Source of the DNA: Microcaldota archaeon
GTDB lineage: Archaea; Micrarchaeota; Micrarchaeia; Anstonellales; Anstonellaceae
Assembly: GCA_021813025.1 (NCBI GenBank)
Contig: JAKAME010000017.1
Coordinates: 1-22,036 of the forward strand
DNA length: 22,036 nucleotides
Direction of reading: 5' to 3'
Shown piece after piece: positions 1 through 6,723 of this stretch (its first letter is position 1; the number at the start of each line of letters is the position of its first letter). The notes beneath the pieces were generated by a model. That model was not told the origin of the DNA. It saw only the letters and a program-made list of their open reading frames with translations, and did not search any database. The position numbers were made by a program, and so were the translations under genes.

Positions 1-2
1 GT

Positions 3-83
3 ATCAAGCCGTCTTTCGGGAAGGCTGACGTGGAGAGAATAAAGAAGTTCGCCCAGAACCACGGGGACAGCATGTACCGCTGA
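3..83 (+). CDS. C-terminal end of an unrecognised protein (partial, 5' end outside window)
   Basis: An open frame runs in from the left edge and ends at TGA 81-83. It gives 26 residues ending ADVERIKKFAQNHGDSMYR. The segment is charged and helical-looking, with no membrane stretch. It is too short to assign. The next gene begins 27 nt downstream on the same strand, so this is probably the upstream member of the S2P/Bud32 operon. That the frame is coding is inferred from its in-frame, shadow-free end and the tight spacing to the next gene. Confidence 0.55.
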   Translation: MKPSFGKADVERIKKFAQNHGDSMYR

Positions 84-110
84 AAAAGGCAGACTTAGGG
101 GAGAATGCGC

Positions 111-509
111 ATGAGAATCGTCACTTTCATCAAGTCCCTCGCGGCTCTCACCGTGCCGGCCATGCTGGGAGTCTGGCTCTCCAAGCCGGTCGGCCTTGCG
201 CACACCCTCGCCTCATTCCTGCAGTTCGAGGCTCTGGCGCTTGTGGGCGCCATAGTGTTCGCTTTTGTCCAGCCCATGCTGTTTGGGGTGAGCAAGGGAG
301 AGAGAGTGCTGCTCATCACCCAAGACCCTGTGTCAAGCTCCATTGCCGTGCGCTTGGCAGTTGCGCTGGAGAGCGGCAAGCTTCACCAGAACATCAAGAT
401 TGCGATGGACGGGGGGCTGGAAGCCATTGCCACCATCGAGTCTTATCCCGGCATACTCACCCCGGCGCGCGTGAGCGTCAAGCCTGAGAACGCAATCAGA
501 GTGATTTAG
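111..509 (+). CDS. small membrane protein of unknown function
   Basis: The product is 132 aa. It has two hydrophobic segments (about residues 5-22 and 33-57) followed by a soluble C-terminal half of about 70 residues rich in predicted beta strand, with GERVLLITQDP and IKIAMDGG. I do not recognise a family. The ATG at 111 is preferred over the in-frame ATG at 105 because GGGGAG (98-103) sits 7 nt before 111 but abuts 105. The gene lies 27 nt after the partial upstream gene and 10 nt before the site-2 protease gene, so it is operonic. A role tied to the protease is possible, but nothing in the sequence shows it. Confidence 0.7.
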   Translation: MRIVTFIKSLAALTVPAMLGVWLSKPVGLAHTLASFLQFEALALVGAIVFAFVQPMLFGVSKGERVLLITQDPVSSSIAVRLAVALESGKLHQNIKIAMDGGLEAIATIESYPGILTPARVSVKPENAIRVI

Positions 510-519
510 GGGGCATGGA

Positions 520-1203
520 ATGAACTGGACTGCCTCCTCCCAATCCGCGCGCGCGCCTGCCCGCTTTTACATTGACGCAGAGGAATGGACGGCCATTCTC
601 ACTTCAATCTTGGCCATCTGCCTCTCGCTCACATTCTATTCGGTGGGCCTCAACCCCCAGCCGGGACAGTTCATATTCATGATGCTGGTGTTCGCCCTCA
701 CCGTGGGGCCGGGCTTTGTTCTGCACGAGATGGCGCACAAATATGTGGCCAACCGCTTCGGCGCGCGCGCCCGCTTCGAGGCATGGCTTTGGGGCCTGCT
801 GCTCATGCTGGCGCTGGCCATCGTGCCGCAGATTTTGTGGAAAACCACCTTCGGCCTCTTCCTTGCCCCCGGCGCGGTGATGATTTTCGCCAGCAGGATT
901 GACAGGCAGCAGAACGGGCTGATTTCAGTCGCAGGCCCGATGATGAACCTGCTGCTGGCGGCCATGTTTTTCGTGGCCAGCATCATCGTGGTTGGCGGCG
1001 CGGACTTGGGCACTGCCACTTCACTCAATGCCACCCTGACGATGATTTTCGTCATGGGAACCAAGGTGAACCTTGGCTTGGCCCTCTTCAACCTCCTGCC
1101 CATCTTCCCGCTTGACGGAATAAAGGTGGTGCTGTGGGACTGGAAGGTGTGGCTGCCTCTCTTCATGCTCGCGCTTCTTGGCTCGAGCTTTTTGGGGTTT
1201 TAG
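520..1203 (+). CDS. site-2 protease family intramembrane metalloprotease (peptidase M50)
   Basis: The product is a 227-aa polytopic membrane protein. It carries the zinc-binding HEMAH motif at residues 69-73 inside a hydrophobic helix, then AGPMMN (138-143), the conserved G-x-x-x-N turn of the family. The second metal ligand lies in NLLPIFPLDG (191-200, Asp199). These are the defining S2P elements in the right order. S2P enzymes cut transmembrane helices of regulators or signal peptides; no substrate is evident here. There is no PDZ domain, as in the short archaeal forms. The gene starts 10 nt after the upstream membrane protein and ends 3 nt before Bud32, so it is translated within the same operon. 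Confidence 0.93.
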   Translation: MNWTASSQSARAPARFYIDAEEWTAILTSILAICLSLTFYSVGLNPQPGQFIFMMLVFALTVGPGFVLHEMAHKYVANRFGARARFEAWLWGLLLMLALAIVPQILWKTTFGLFLAPGAVMIFASRIDRQQNGLISVAGPMMNLLLAAMFFVASIIVVGGADLGTATSLNATLTMIFVMGTKVNLGLALFNLLPIFPLDGIKVVLWDWKVWLPLFMLALLGSSFLGF

Positions 1204-1206
1204 AAA

Positions 1207-1848
1207 ATGAAAAAGAGAGAAAATGAATTGGAGGGCGGAGCCCGCCCACCCGGTTCGGTGTTGGAAGGGGCAGAGGCGGTGCTGCGGCCGGTCAGCTTCG
1301 GCCCGTTTTCTGCCCTTGACAAAATCAGGCAGGCAAAATCCTACCGGCCTGCTGCGCTGGATGCGAAAATACGCTCAACGCGCACGCGCGTGGAAGCCCG
1401 CTTGCTTGTCAGGGCGAAAGAGGCGGGCGTGCCCGCGCCCCCTGTGCTTGCGGTTGGGCAGCGCGACATTGTGATTGGAAAATTGGGGGGAAGGACTCTG
1501 AACAAGATTGAGGGGGGGAAAATTCCGGCCCCTGTCTGGAAACTGGCGGGGAAATATCTTGCAAAACTGCATGGGGCGGGGATTGTGCATGGAGATTACA
1601 CGCCCGCGAATCTGATGTGGAATGGGAAAAATGGGGAGAACCTTGCAGTCATCGATTTCGGCCTCGGCTCCACCAGCCATGATGCGGAAGATTTTGCCGT
1701 GGACGTGCTTACGATGAAGAAGGCGCTGAAAGGAGAGAAGGCGCAGGCCGCATTTCTAGCCGGCTACAAATCGGAAGGAAATGCGCGCGTGCTCAAGCAC
1801 ATGGAGCAGGTGGAGAAGCGGGCGCGCTATCAGGACAGGGGCGGATGA
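1207..1848 (+). CDS. bud32: Bud32 (PRPK family) kinase/ATPase of the KEOPS complex
   Basis: Bud32 is the small atypical kinase of KEOPS, which makes the t6A modification at A37 of ANN-decoding tRNAs; it stimulates the Kae1 catalytic subunit. This 213-aa protein shows the family's N-lobe signature: KIRQAKSYR (39-47), LDAKIRSTRTRVEARLL (51-67) and a GVPAPPVL strand. The catalytic loop is HGDYTPANLM (128-137) and the metal motif is IDFGLGS (149-155), the usual minimal kinase core. In many archaea Bud32 is fused to Kae1, but here it stands alone and Kae1 is not in the window. The start lies 3 nt after the S2P stop with no clear Shine-Dalgarno site, suggesting translational coupling. The first 20 residues are poorly conserved-looking, so the exact start is less certain. 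Confidence 0.93.
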   Translation: MKKRENELEGGARPPGSVLEGAEAVLRPVSFGPFSALDKIRQAKSYRPAALDAKIRSTRTRVEARLLVRAKEAGVPAPPVLAVGQRDIVIGKLGGRTLNKIEGGKIPAPVWKLAGKYLAKLHGAGIVHGDYTPANLMWNGKNGENLAVIDFGLGSTSHDAEDFAVDVLTMKKALKGEKAQAAFLAGYKSEGNARVLKHMEQVEKRARYQDRGG

Positions 1849-1858
1849 GAGGGAAGAG

Positions 1859-2389
1859 ATGGGAAAGGAAGAGAAAGCCCGGTTCACCGTCCGGCTGGCG
1901 AGGCCGGGCGACATGGCCGCCATCATGGAAATCGAACGCACGGCTTTCAGGCCGGCCGTGCGGGCAAGCAATGAGCGCATCGGGCTGAGGCTCGCGCTTT
2001 TTCCCCGAGGTTTCTGGGTTCTGGAGCAGGAGGGACAGGTGGCGGCATGGGTCAGCAGCCTGCTGCTCAGCGAGGAGACTCTTCGCACGCTCAGGACGCT
2101 GGAGGAAAGCGAACAGACATTGGACGAGAACCTGCACCGGCCGGACGGGCGCGTCCTCTACATCCGCTCGCTGGGCGTGCGCCCCGCTTCGCAACGCCAA
2201 GGATGCGGGCAGGCCCTGATAAACTGCTTGCTCGGCATTGCCAGAAAAAACGGCTGGCCGCTCGTCGTGCTGCTGGCGGAGCCAAAGAATGAGAAATACT
2301 ATGTTGAGAAATTCGGGTTTGAGAGAACTTCTGGCTACCGCCTTTTTCAGGGCGGAAACCACGCCGTTTTCGAGAAAAGAATGGTTTAG
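1859..2389 (+). CDS. GNAT-family N-acetyltransferase (RimI-like)
   Basis: The product is 176 aa with a GNAT fold. The N-terminal strand-helix is FTVRLARPGDMAAIMEIERT (9-28). Strand beta4 is VLYIRSLGVRP (99-109), and the acetyl-CoA pyrophosphate loop is QRQGCGQALI (112-121), matching Q/R-x-x-G-x-G/A. The C-terminal part is KYYVEKFGFER (146-156), typical of protein and small-molecule acetyltransferases. The ATG at 1859 follows GAGAGGGAAGAG and lies 10 nt after the Bud32 stop; longer in-frame starts would overlap Bud32. In archaea, RimI-like enzymes often sit near KEOPS genes, but the substrate here is unknown. The 3' end overlaps the convergent phosphatidyltransferase gene by 4 bp. Confidence 0.85.
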   Translation: MGKEEKARFTVRLARPGDMAAIMEIERTAFRPAVRASNERIGLRLALFPRGFWVLEQEGQVAAWVSSLLLSEETLRTLRTLEESEQTLDENLHRPDGRVLYIRSLGVRPASQRQGCGQALINCLLGIARKNGWPLVVLLAEPKNEKYYVEKFGFERTSGYRLFQGGNHAVFEKRMV

Positions 2390-2970
2390 GCTTTTTTGGC
2401 CCGCCATACCGCGAATTGCAGCCAGAGGAAGGAGAGGATGGAGCCGGCTGCAAGAATCCACATAAGTGGGATGAGAATGTCGAAGCGGCCCGCGACAAAC
2501 AGAACCAAGCCTACCCAAATTCCGATTACCCGCTCTGTTCTTGGCATCAGGGTCGCCAATTTGGCTGCTTTTTGGTGCTCCACAGCCTCGCGGTGGTCTG
2601 CATAGGCCTTTGAGAAGGCGGTCATGCAGGAGCCGAAGAAGAGGGTGAGGAGGGAGGGGAGGAAAAGAGAGGGGGCAAACAGGAGGGGAACGAGCGCGAA
2701 AAACTCGACCAGTCGGTCACATATTCCGTCCAGATAGGCGCCGAATGAGGAGGTAAGGTTTTTGGCTCTAGCCACTGCGCCGTCCAATCCGTCAATCAAA
2801 AACGACAACAAAAACAAAACCGGGCCAAGAATGCTTTGCTGCCAGACGAAATAGGCGCCCGCAGCCGCAAGCAGGACAGAGAGCAGAGTTATGTCGTTGG
2901 GGTGAAGGGGCAGCCACTTGAACAATTGGCCCACGCGGGATTGTGAAGAAGAGAGGGAGGATTTGAGCAT
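2386..2970 (-). CDS. CDP-alcohol phosphatidyltransferase family membrane enzyme
   Basis: The product is 194 aa with about six hydrophobic segments. It has the complete family signature D-x2-D-G-x2-A-R-x8-G-x3-D-x3-D: Asp60, Asp63, Gly64, Ala67, Arg68, Gly77, Asp81 and Asp85. Enzymes of this family transfer a phosphoalcohol from a CDP-linked donor to an acceptor. In archaea they make archaetidylserine, archaetidylglycerol phosphate or archaetidylinositol phosphate, but the motif does not distinguish these. The start has AAGGT about 7 nt upstream, and the gene lies 10 nt after the MFS gene, so the two are co-transcribed. Confidence 0.9.
   Translation of the reverse strand: MLKSSLSSSQSRVGQLFKWLPLHPNDITLLSVLLAAAGAYFVWQQSILGPVLFLLSFLIDGLDGAVARAKNLTSSFGAYLDGICDRLVEFFALVPLLFAPSLFLPSLLTLFFGSCMTAFSKAYADHREAVEHQKAAKLATLMPRTERVIGIWVGLVLFVAGRFDILIPLMWILAAGSILSFLWLQFAVWRAKKA
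2391..2398 (+). terminator. oligo-T terminator after the GNAT gene
   Basis: A GCTTTTTTGG run follows the GNAT stop by 2 nt. Archaeal RNA polymerase terminates at short oligo-U tracts, so this could end the S2P-Bud32-GNAT transcript. It lies inside the 3' end of the convergent gene. Confidence 0.35.
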
Positions 2971-2980
2971 AGGATGACCT

Positions 2981-4150
2981 TCATGCGCCGGCTTTTTTAT
3001 TGGCTTCCATTCCCTCCGGAAGCAGCCACAAGAGGAGGATGTTGGCGCCGATTACCAGAGCGATGGCCTGGAAGGCGAACGCGGCCCCTGCAGAATCCAG
3101 CATCAGGCCGGCAGCGAGAGGCCCAATAGTGCGCCCTGCGGTGAAAAGCAGCTCGTGCACCGACAGCGCGCTGGCCCTATGCGAATGGCTGGCCAAATCT
3201 GCGGTGAAGGCGCGGGTGTTCATGTAGCCGGCGCTGCGGCCCAGCGCATACACTCCGGCCAGCAGGGCGAGGGCAAGGAAGGAATGGAACCAGACGAGCA
3301 GGAGGCAGGCGCTCAGCATCAGGCCCAACGAAACCAGGAGCGAAGAGCGCCGGCCCAGGCGGTCGCTCAATGCGCCCAGATGCCCCACCCCAAGCACCGT
3401 GACGGCTGCTGCGACGGCAGTTATGGTGCCGACCGACACGATGTTGAATCCGAGCGAGACTGCATAGAGCGGGATGAGCAGCCAGAACGAGGTCTCCCCG
3501 AAGCCGTCCACGAAAGTGGAGGAGGCGAAGGCCAGCATGCGGCTTTTCGGCGTCTGCTGCAAGACCAGCTTCATTTCCAAGAAAGCTGAGCCGATGCTGA
3601 CTGCCTGTTTTTTCTTGTCCTGGGGAAGGGTGCCGGCCAGGGCAAGGGTGAACAGCATCATCAGGGCGCAGAGAACGAATACCGCCGGCATGCCGAACTG
3701 GTGGGCCAGAAAGCCGCCCAAGAACGGGCCGGCCAGGAACCCGGCATGGTATGCGCCCTCCAGTCCGGCCAGGGTTTGCCCCTTCTTCGCATGGAGCGTG
3801 GTGGCGAGGGCGTCGAGCGAGATGTAGAAGAGGCCTGAAGAGATGCCGATGCCAAAGAAGATGAGGGCATAGTCGCCGATGGTCTTGGCGTTGAGCAGGA
3901 GAAGGGCGAGGGGGATGGCGAGCCCGATTCCGGCCATCAGGGTGCGCTTGTGGCCCATGCGGTCGCTTGCCTGGCCGAAGAAGAGCGCGCCCAGCGTGCG
4001 GGAGAGCTGGTAGGCGGCAGGCACCATGCCGATTTGGGCTGCGGAAGACGTCAGGGTGGTGAGAAAGACCGGCAGGATGGGGGCTATTGAATTGTAGCCG
4101 AAGGAGTAGAGCCCTTTGAGAAAGTAGATGGCGCGGGGGTCCTGCTTCAT
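2981..4150 (-). CDS. major facilitator superfamily (MFS) transporter
   Basis: The product is 389 aa with about 12 hydrophobic helices in two halves. The MFS loop motif appears after helix 2 as GQASDRMGHKR (59-69) and again in the second half as GALSDRLGRRSSLL, showing the internal duplication of the family. MFS proteins are secondary transporters; the drug/sugar-type motif does not identify the substrate. A TATA-like box, TTTATTAGCC (4180-4171 on the minus strand), is centred about 25 nt from the ATG. This suggests a very short leader, although GGGGGT also lies just upstream. The gene is first in a two-gene unit with the phosphatidyltransferase, so it could move a lipid head-group alcohol, but this is only a guess from position. 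Confidence 0.9.
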   Translation of the reverse strand: MKQDPRAIYFLKGLYSFGYNSIAPILPVFLTTLTSSAAQIGMVPAAYQLSRTLGALFFGQASDRMGHKRTLMAGIGLAIPLALLLLNAKTIGDYALIFFGIGISSGLFYISLDALATTLHAKKGQTLAGLEGAYHAGFLAGPFLGGFLAHQFGMPAVFVLCALMMLFTLALAGTLPQDKKKQAVSIGSAFLEMKLVLQQTPKSRMLAFASSTFVDGFGETSFWLLIPLYAVSLGFNIVSVGTITAVAAAVTVLGVGHLGALSDRLGRRSSLLVSLGLMLSACLLLVWFHSFLALALLAGVYALGRSAGYMNTRAFTADLASHSHRASALSVHELLFTAGRTIGPLAAGLMLDSAGAAFAFQAIALVIGANILLLWLLPEGMEANKKAGA

Positions 4151-4170
4151 GGCTACCCCCGCAAGCCGGA

Positions 4171-4180
4171 GGCTAATAAA
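4171..4180 (-). promoter_or_regulatory. TATA-like box for the MFS/phosphatidyltransferase unit
   Basis: TTTATTAGCC on the minus strand is centred about 25 nt from the MFS ATG at 4150. That is the spacing expected for an archaeal leaderless or near-leaderless transcript. Confidence 0.45.
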
Positions 4181-4214
4181 CGTAGGGGAAAGGAAGGGAA
4201 AAAGCGATTCAGCC

Positions 4215-4328
4215 TTACAGCTCGCCCACTCTTCGTTTCAGCTTGCGCTTGAGGCGCTTGCGCCGCTTCTTCAGCCATTTCCAGCGCATGCGGCCCTTTT
4301 TCTTCCATTTGCGAGGTCTGGAACCCAA
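4215..4328 (-). CDS. rpl41e: 50S ribosomal protein eL41 (L41e), TTG start
   Basis: This very short minus-strand frame encodes 37 aa of extreme basic composition: RPRKWKKKGRMRWKWLKK, then RRKRLKRKLKRRVGEL. The spacing of Trp, Lys and Arg matches archaeal eL41 from memory, including the RPRKWKKKGRMRWKW segment, and its last 24 residues parallel the 25-aa eukaryotic protein. eL41 is a single helix bound at the subunit interface of the ribosome. The TTG at 4328 is chosen because AGGTGA (4338-4333, minus strand) lies 4 nt upstream and because it retains the conserved N-terminal part. An internal ATG at 4289 would give only 24 aa. The gene stands alone, divergent from DUF357. Confidence 0.87.
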   Translation of the reverse strand: MGSRPRKWKKKGRMRWKWLKKRRKRLKRKLKRRVGEL

Positions 4329-4373
4329 GATTTCACCTAAAGAAAATTGACGATTGACGTGATTAGCATACTC

Positions 4374-4388
4374 TATATAAATTTAAAA
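4374..4388. promoter_or_regulatory. shared bidirectional TATA box between eL41 and DUF357 genes
   Basis: The AT-rich block TATATAAATTTAAAA is near-symmetric and lies in the only AT-rich stretch between the two divergent genes. On the plus strand it is about 27 nt from the DUF357 ATG at 4404, giving a nearly leaderless message. On the minus strand it is about 50 nt from the eL41 TTG, leaving room for a short leader that carries its Shine-Dalgarno site. Confidence 0.55.
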
Positions 4389-4403
4389 GGGTGAGGGATG
4401 GGC

Positions 4404-4640
4404 ATGGCAAGGCCGAACAAGCAGGCAGCGCGCTGCATTTCTGACATTGAGCAGTTTTACAAGAATGTCAAGGAGGTCGAACGGACTCCGGCCAACGCCC
4501 ATGTTCTCGACCTCGCTTCGCGCTACTGCGAAGACACCAAATATTTTCTTGAAAAGAAGGATTATGTGACCGCTTTCGGCTCGATTAATTACGCGCATGG
4601 ATTGATTGACGCGTATCGAAAGGCAAAAGGGAAGAAATAG
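4404..4640 (+). CDS. DUF357 family small helical protein
   Basis: The product is 78 aa and all helical: CISDIEQFYKNV (11-22), then LASRYCEDTKYFLEKKDYV, then the diagnostic GSINYAHGLIDAYRK near the C-terminus. This matches the archaeal DUF357 family, whose function is unknown; the A-x-x-x-x-x-YAHG-x-x-DA pattern resembles small HEPN-like helical domains. Two ATGs are possible (4398 and 4404). I prefer 4404 because GTGAGGG lies 6-9 nt upstream and the TATA box is then about 27 nt away. The gene is divergent from eL41 and convergent with the unknown gene at 4684-5295. Confidence 0.8.
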   Translation: MARPNKQAARCISDIEQFYKNVKEVERTPANAHVLDLASRYCEDTKYFLEKKDYVTAFGSINYAHGLIDAYRKAKGKK

Positions 4641-4674
4641 GCGGGCGGTCGAGGGAGAAAGGGGAGAAATAGGC
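4626..4674 (+). repeat. short imperfect direct repeat at the DUF357 3' end
   Basis: A 17-nt unit (AAAGGGAAGAAATAGGC at 4626-4642, AAAGGGGAGAAATAGGC at 4658-4674) occurs twice with one mismatch and a 32-nt offset. The first copy contains the DUF357 stop codon. It looks like a small local duplication of the gene's end. Confidence 0.6.
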
Positions 4675-4683
4675 ACATAGATT

Positions 4684-5295
4684 CTATTCTCTGCCATTCA
4701 CTCCGTCTTTCAATGCCCGCATGAAAATCAGATAAGATGAGCCGGTGCGGACGGCGACATGGACGGCTTGCTCGTTGGTCTGCATCGAAAACGCATCGAT
4801 ATAGACCTTGAAATCGTCGAACTGCGAATCCACGGCAGAGAGAAACGCCAGCGCGTTCTCTTTTGGCGTGTTTTGGAACTGCGCCTGGAAAACAGAGTGC
4901 GCGTGCTTTCCACCCATCATGCTCCGCATGTCGAAGGAGTCGTAAGTGCGCTCACTATACATAGAACACCCCAGAAGGTTGGGGTCGTAAATGAGTTTGA
5001 GAAGTTCGCGGTAATCGCGTTCGTCGATTTTAACCGCCTTGGATGCGAAATGGAAGGTCGTCTTGAACATGTAATTGAACACTTGGCGTGAATTCGCCAT
5101 ATTATTGTTGATAACCTGTTCGAAATCCTTGGCCTGAATGTACTGGCCGTTATCGCCGCATATGGATGGAAGACTGCTGGGAGTGCAACGATAACGTCCC
5201 CACATAGTCATGAGGGCATGGTCGGAAGGATTTTTCTTCTGCAGTGCGCGCGAGTAACGCACGATGCCCTTTGTGAGGCTGAATGAGGGTTGCAT
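4684..5295 (-). CDS. hypothetical protein of unknown family
   Basis: The product is 203 aa and soluble, with no signal peptide or membrane segment. I do not recognise a family. Features seen are an N-terminal basic segment (KGIVRYSRALQKK), a helical mid region (QVINNNMANSRQVFNYMF), two Cys in the first third (about residues 37 and 46) and one near 110, and a C-terminal strand-helix ending in YLIFMRALKDGV. Its codon use and base composition look more AT-rich than its GC-rich neighbours, which may point to transfer. A strong AT box (TTTATATATTAA, minus strand) lies about 20-25 nt before the ATG, so the transcript is probably leaderless. It sits alone between convergent DUF357 and the aroA-like gene. 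Confidence 0.75.
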   Translation of the reverse strand: MQPSFSLTKGIVRYSRALQKKNPSDHALMTMWGRYRCTPSSLPSICGDNGQYIQAKDFEQVINNNMANSRQVFNYMFKTTFHFASKAVKIDERDYRELLKLIYDPNLLGCSMYSERTYDSFDMRSMMGGKHAHSVFQAQFQNTPKENALAFLSAVDSQFDDFKVYIDAFSMQTNEQAVHVAVRTGSSYLIFMRALKDGVNGRE

Positions 5296-5310
5296 GAGAA
5301 TAAGTGGTAG

Positions 5311-5328
5311 TTAATATATAAAAATATA
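5311..5328 (-). promoter_or_regulatory. TATA box of the unknown gene ending at 4684
   Basis: A run of alternating A/T (TATATTTTTATATATTAA on the minus strand) is centred about 24 nt from the ATG at 5295. It fits a leaderless archaeal promoter. Confidence 0.5.
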
Positions 5329-5344
5329 TGGAAACCGGCGTTGA

Positions 5345-6670
5345 TTATACCCGTGCCGATTCTTCCTTGACCGCGCCGGCCAGAGTTTCGGCCTCCGGCT
5401 CGCCGGCAGAATAATCAAGCTGAATGTCAGCCCCAATGGACTGCAAATCAGACCAGAAGGCAGGATGGGATTTGGATGCTGCTTCGGCTCCGACTATTGA
5501 GACAGGCTGTTTTGAAATCAGGCCGGCGAGGGCAAGGGCCATGGCTATGCGGCCCTCCCCTCCGCTGTCGGCCTCGCCGCCGGAAAGCGCGGACGGGCGC
5601 ACTTCGACAAACGAATCGCTGATTGTGATGTCTGCGCCAATGCGCACAAGCTGCTGGGCGCAGAAGAGCAGGCGGCGGCGCGAGCGGGGGGAGAGCGGGA
5701 AGAGGGGCTCGAGGCGCACTGGCCCGGTTGCCTGGGTGGCCAGCACAAGGGCGAGGGGATAGAGGGAAGAGAATGAGCGCATGTCAAGGCTTGGGGAAAG
5801 CGCTACAGGCTCGCCGGCCTCTGCCCACAGCGCGTCGCCAGAGTCATTCCAGCGCAGGCGCCCGGCCTGCTCGAGGCCAAGCCAGAATGAGCGCTCGCTC
5901 TGCACAGAATCGCGGGGCAGGGAGACCGCGCCGCGCCCGGCAAGAAGGAAGGCTCCCAGCAGGTAGGAGCCTGCGCGCCAGTCTGCCTCAACTTCAACAT
6001 TAAGTTCCGGATAGGTCTGGCCCGGCACGGCAGTGAATGTCGGCTCGCTCTCCTCCCATGAGAAGCCGATGCTGAGCCTGTCAAGCGCGCGCAGGGTGAG
6101 CTGAACGGACGGCTGCTGAAGCACGAACTCGTCCATGGTCGCCATCAGGGGAATGTCGGAAATGGGCGCGGCCATCAGCACGCCCGGAGCGAAGAACGCG
6201 CCGGCGCGCTCGGCCAAGGGAAGCGCATCCCCGCTCGGAGGGCCGCGCACCTCCAGGCGCCCCTTGGTCTGCATTACGCGCACGCCAAGCGCCAGCGCGG
6301 CCTCTTCCGTCCAGCGCGCAAGCGCAGGAGAGAGAAAGGGCTTGTCGAGGCCGGCGGGCTGGCCTGTGAGAAGGGAAAGCGGCAGCAGGAGGCGCGTGAG
6401 GGTGGGGCTCGAGGCGCAGGAAATGGAATCAGGCGGCGTTGGATCGCTTGGGCCGAAAATGTCTGCAACATTGTTTTCGATTACGCCGTCCGCGCCCATG
6501 GCCTGCCCTGCCTGCATGATGGCCGCAATGTCGGGATGCTCCGGCAGGCGGCCGATTACTCCGCCCTCGCCCATGCAGGCCATCCACAGCAGGCGGCTGG
6601 CCAGAGGCAGGGAGGAGGGGGGGCGCAGCATGCCTGCAAGCGAGGATTGGCGCACCGAGGCAAGCACCAT
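5345..6670 (-). CDS. aroA: EPSP synthase (AroA) family protein with altered active site
   Basis: The product is 441 aa, about the length of 3-phosphoshikimate 1-carboxyvinyltransferase, which joins shikimate-3-phosphate and PEP in chorismate synthesis. Family landmarks in order are PPSSLPLASRLL near the N-terminus, QAMGADG, a CASSPTLTRLL block, a FFAPGVLMAAP block, PELNVEVEADWRAGSYLLGA, LDMRSFSSLYPLALV, EGRIAMALALAGL and SKSHPAFWSDLQSIGAD. The fold is therefore clear. However, the normal P-x-S-K-S-x-x-x-R loop lacks its Lys and Ser, the SGTTxR block is SPTLTR, and the KE[ST]DR motif is replaced by SPRSRRR. Arg of the DHR-IAMA block and Lys of the KS-x-P block remain. The ATG at 6670 is chosen over the longer frame to 6835 because that extension has no homology, would overlap divergent trm1, and an AT box lies 26 nt upstream of 6670. 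It may be a divergent enzyme or a pseudoenzyme. Confidence 0.8.
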   Translation of the reverse strand: MVLASVRQSSLAGMLRPPSSLPLASRLLWMACMGEGGVIGRLPEHPDIAAIMQAGQAMGADGVIENNVADIFGPSDPTPPDSISCASSPTLTRLLLPLSLLTGQPAGLDKPFLSPALARWTEEAALALGVRVMQTKGRLEVRGPPSGDALPLAERAGAFFAPGVLMAAPISDIPLMATMDEFVLQQPSVQLTLRALDRLSIGFSWEESEPTFTAVPGQTYPELNVEVEADWRAGSYLLGAFLLAGRGAVSLPRDSVQSERSFWLGLEQAGRLRWNDSGDALWAEAGEPVALSPSLDMRSFSSLYPLALVLATQATGPVRLEPLFPLSPRSRRRLLFCAQQLVRIGADITISDSFVEVRPSALSGGEADSGGEGRIAMALALAGLISKQPVSIVGAEAASKSHPAFWSDLQSIGADIQLDYSAGEPEAETLAGAVKEESARV

Positions 6671-6690
6671 GGGGGAGCAACGGGCCGATG

Positions 6691-6700
6691 GCTTAAAATT
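6691..6700. promoter_or_regulatory. shared AT box between aroA-like and trm1
   Basis: GCTTAAAATT (plus) / AATTTTAAGC (minus) is the only AT-rich block between these divergent genes. It lies about 26 nt from the aroA-like ATG and about 28 nt from the trm1 ATG, consistent with one box or overlapping boxes serving both, each with little or no leader. Confidence 0.45.
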
Positions 6701-6723
6701 GGTGGTGGTGGATAGGAAAAGCG

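Noticed and set aside
1781..1858. N-terminal extension of the GNAT frame to 1781
   Set aside because: It lies inside the Bud32 gene in another frame and shows no GNAT similarity. The ATG at 1859 has a ribosome-binding site.
1793..2518. Minus-strand frame of 241 codons opposite the GNAT gene
   Set aside because: It is an antisense shadow. Codon composition is atypical and it overlaps the supported GNAT and phosphatidyltransferase genes.
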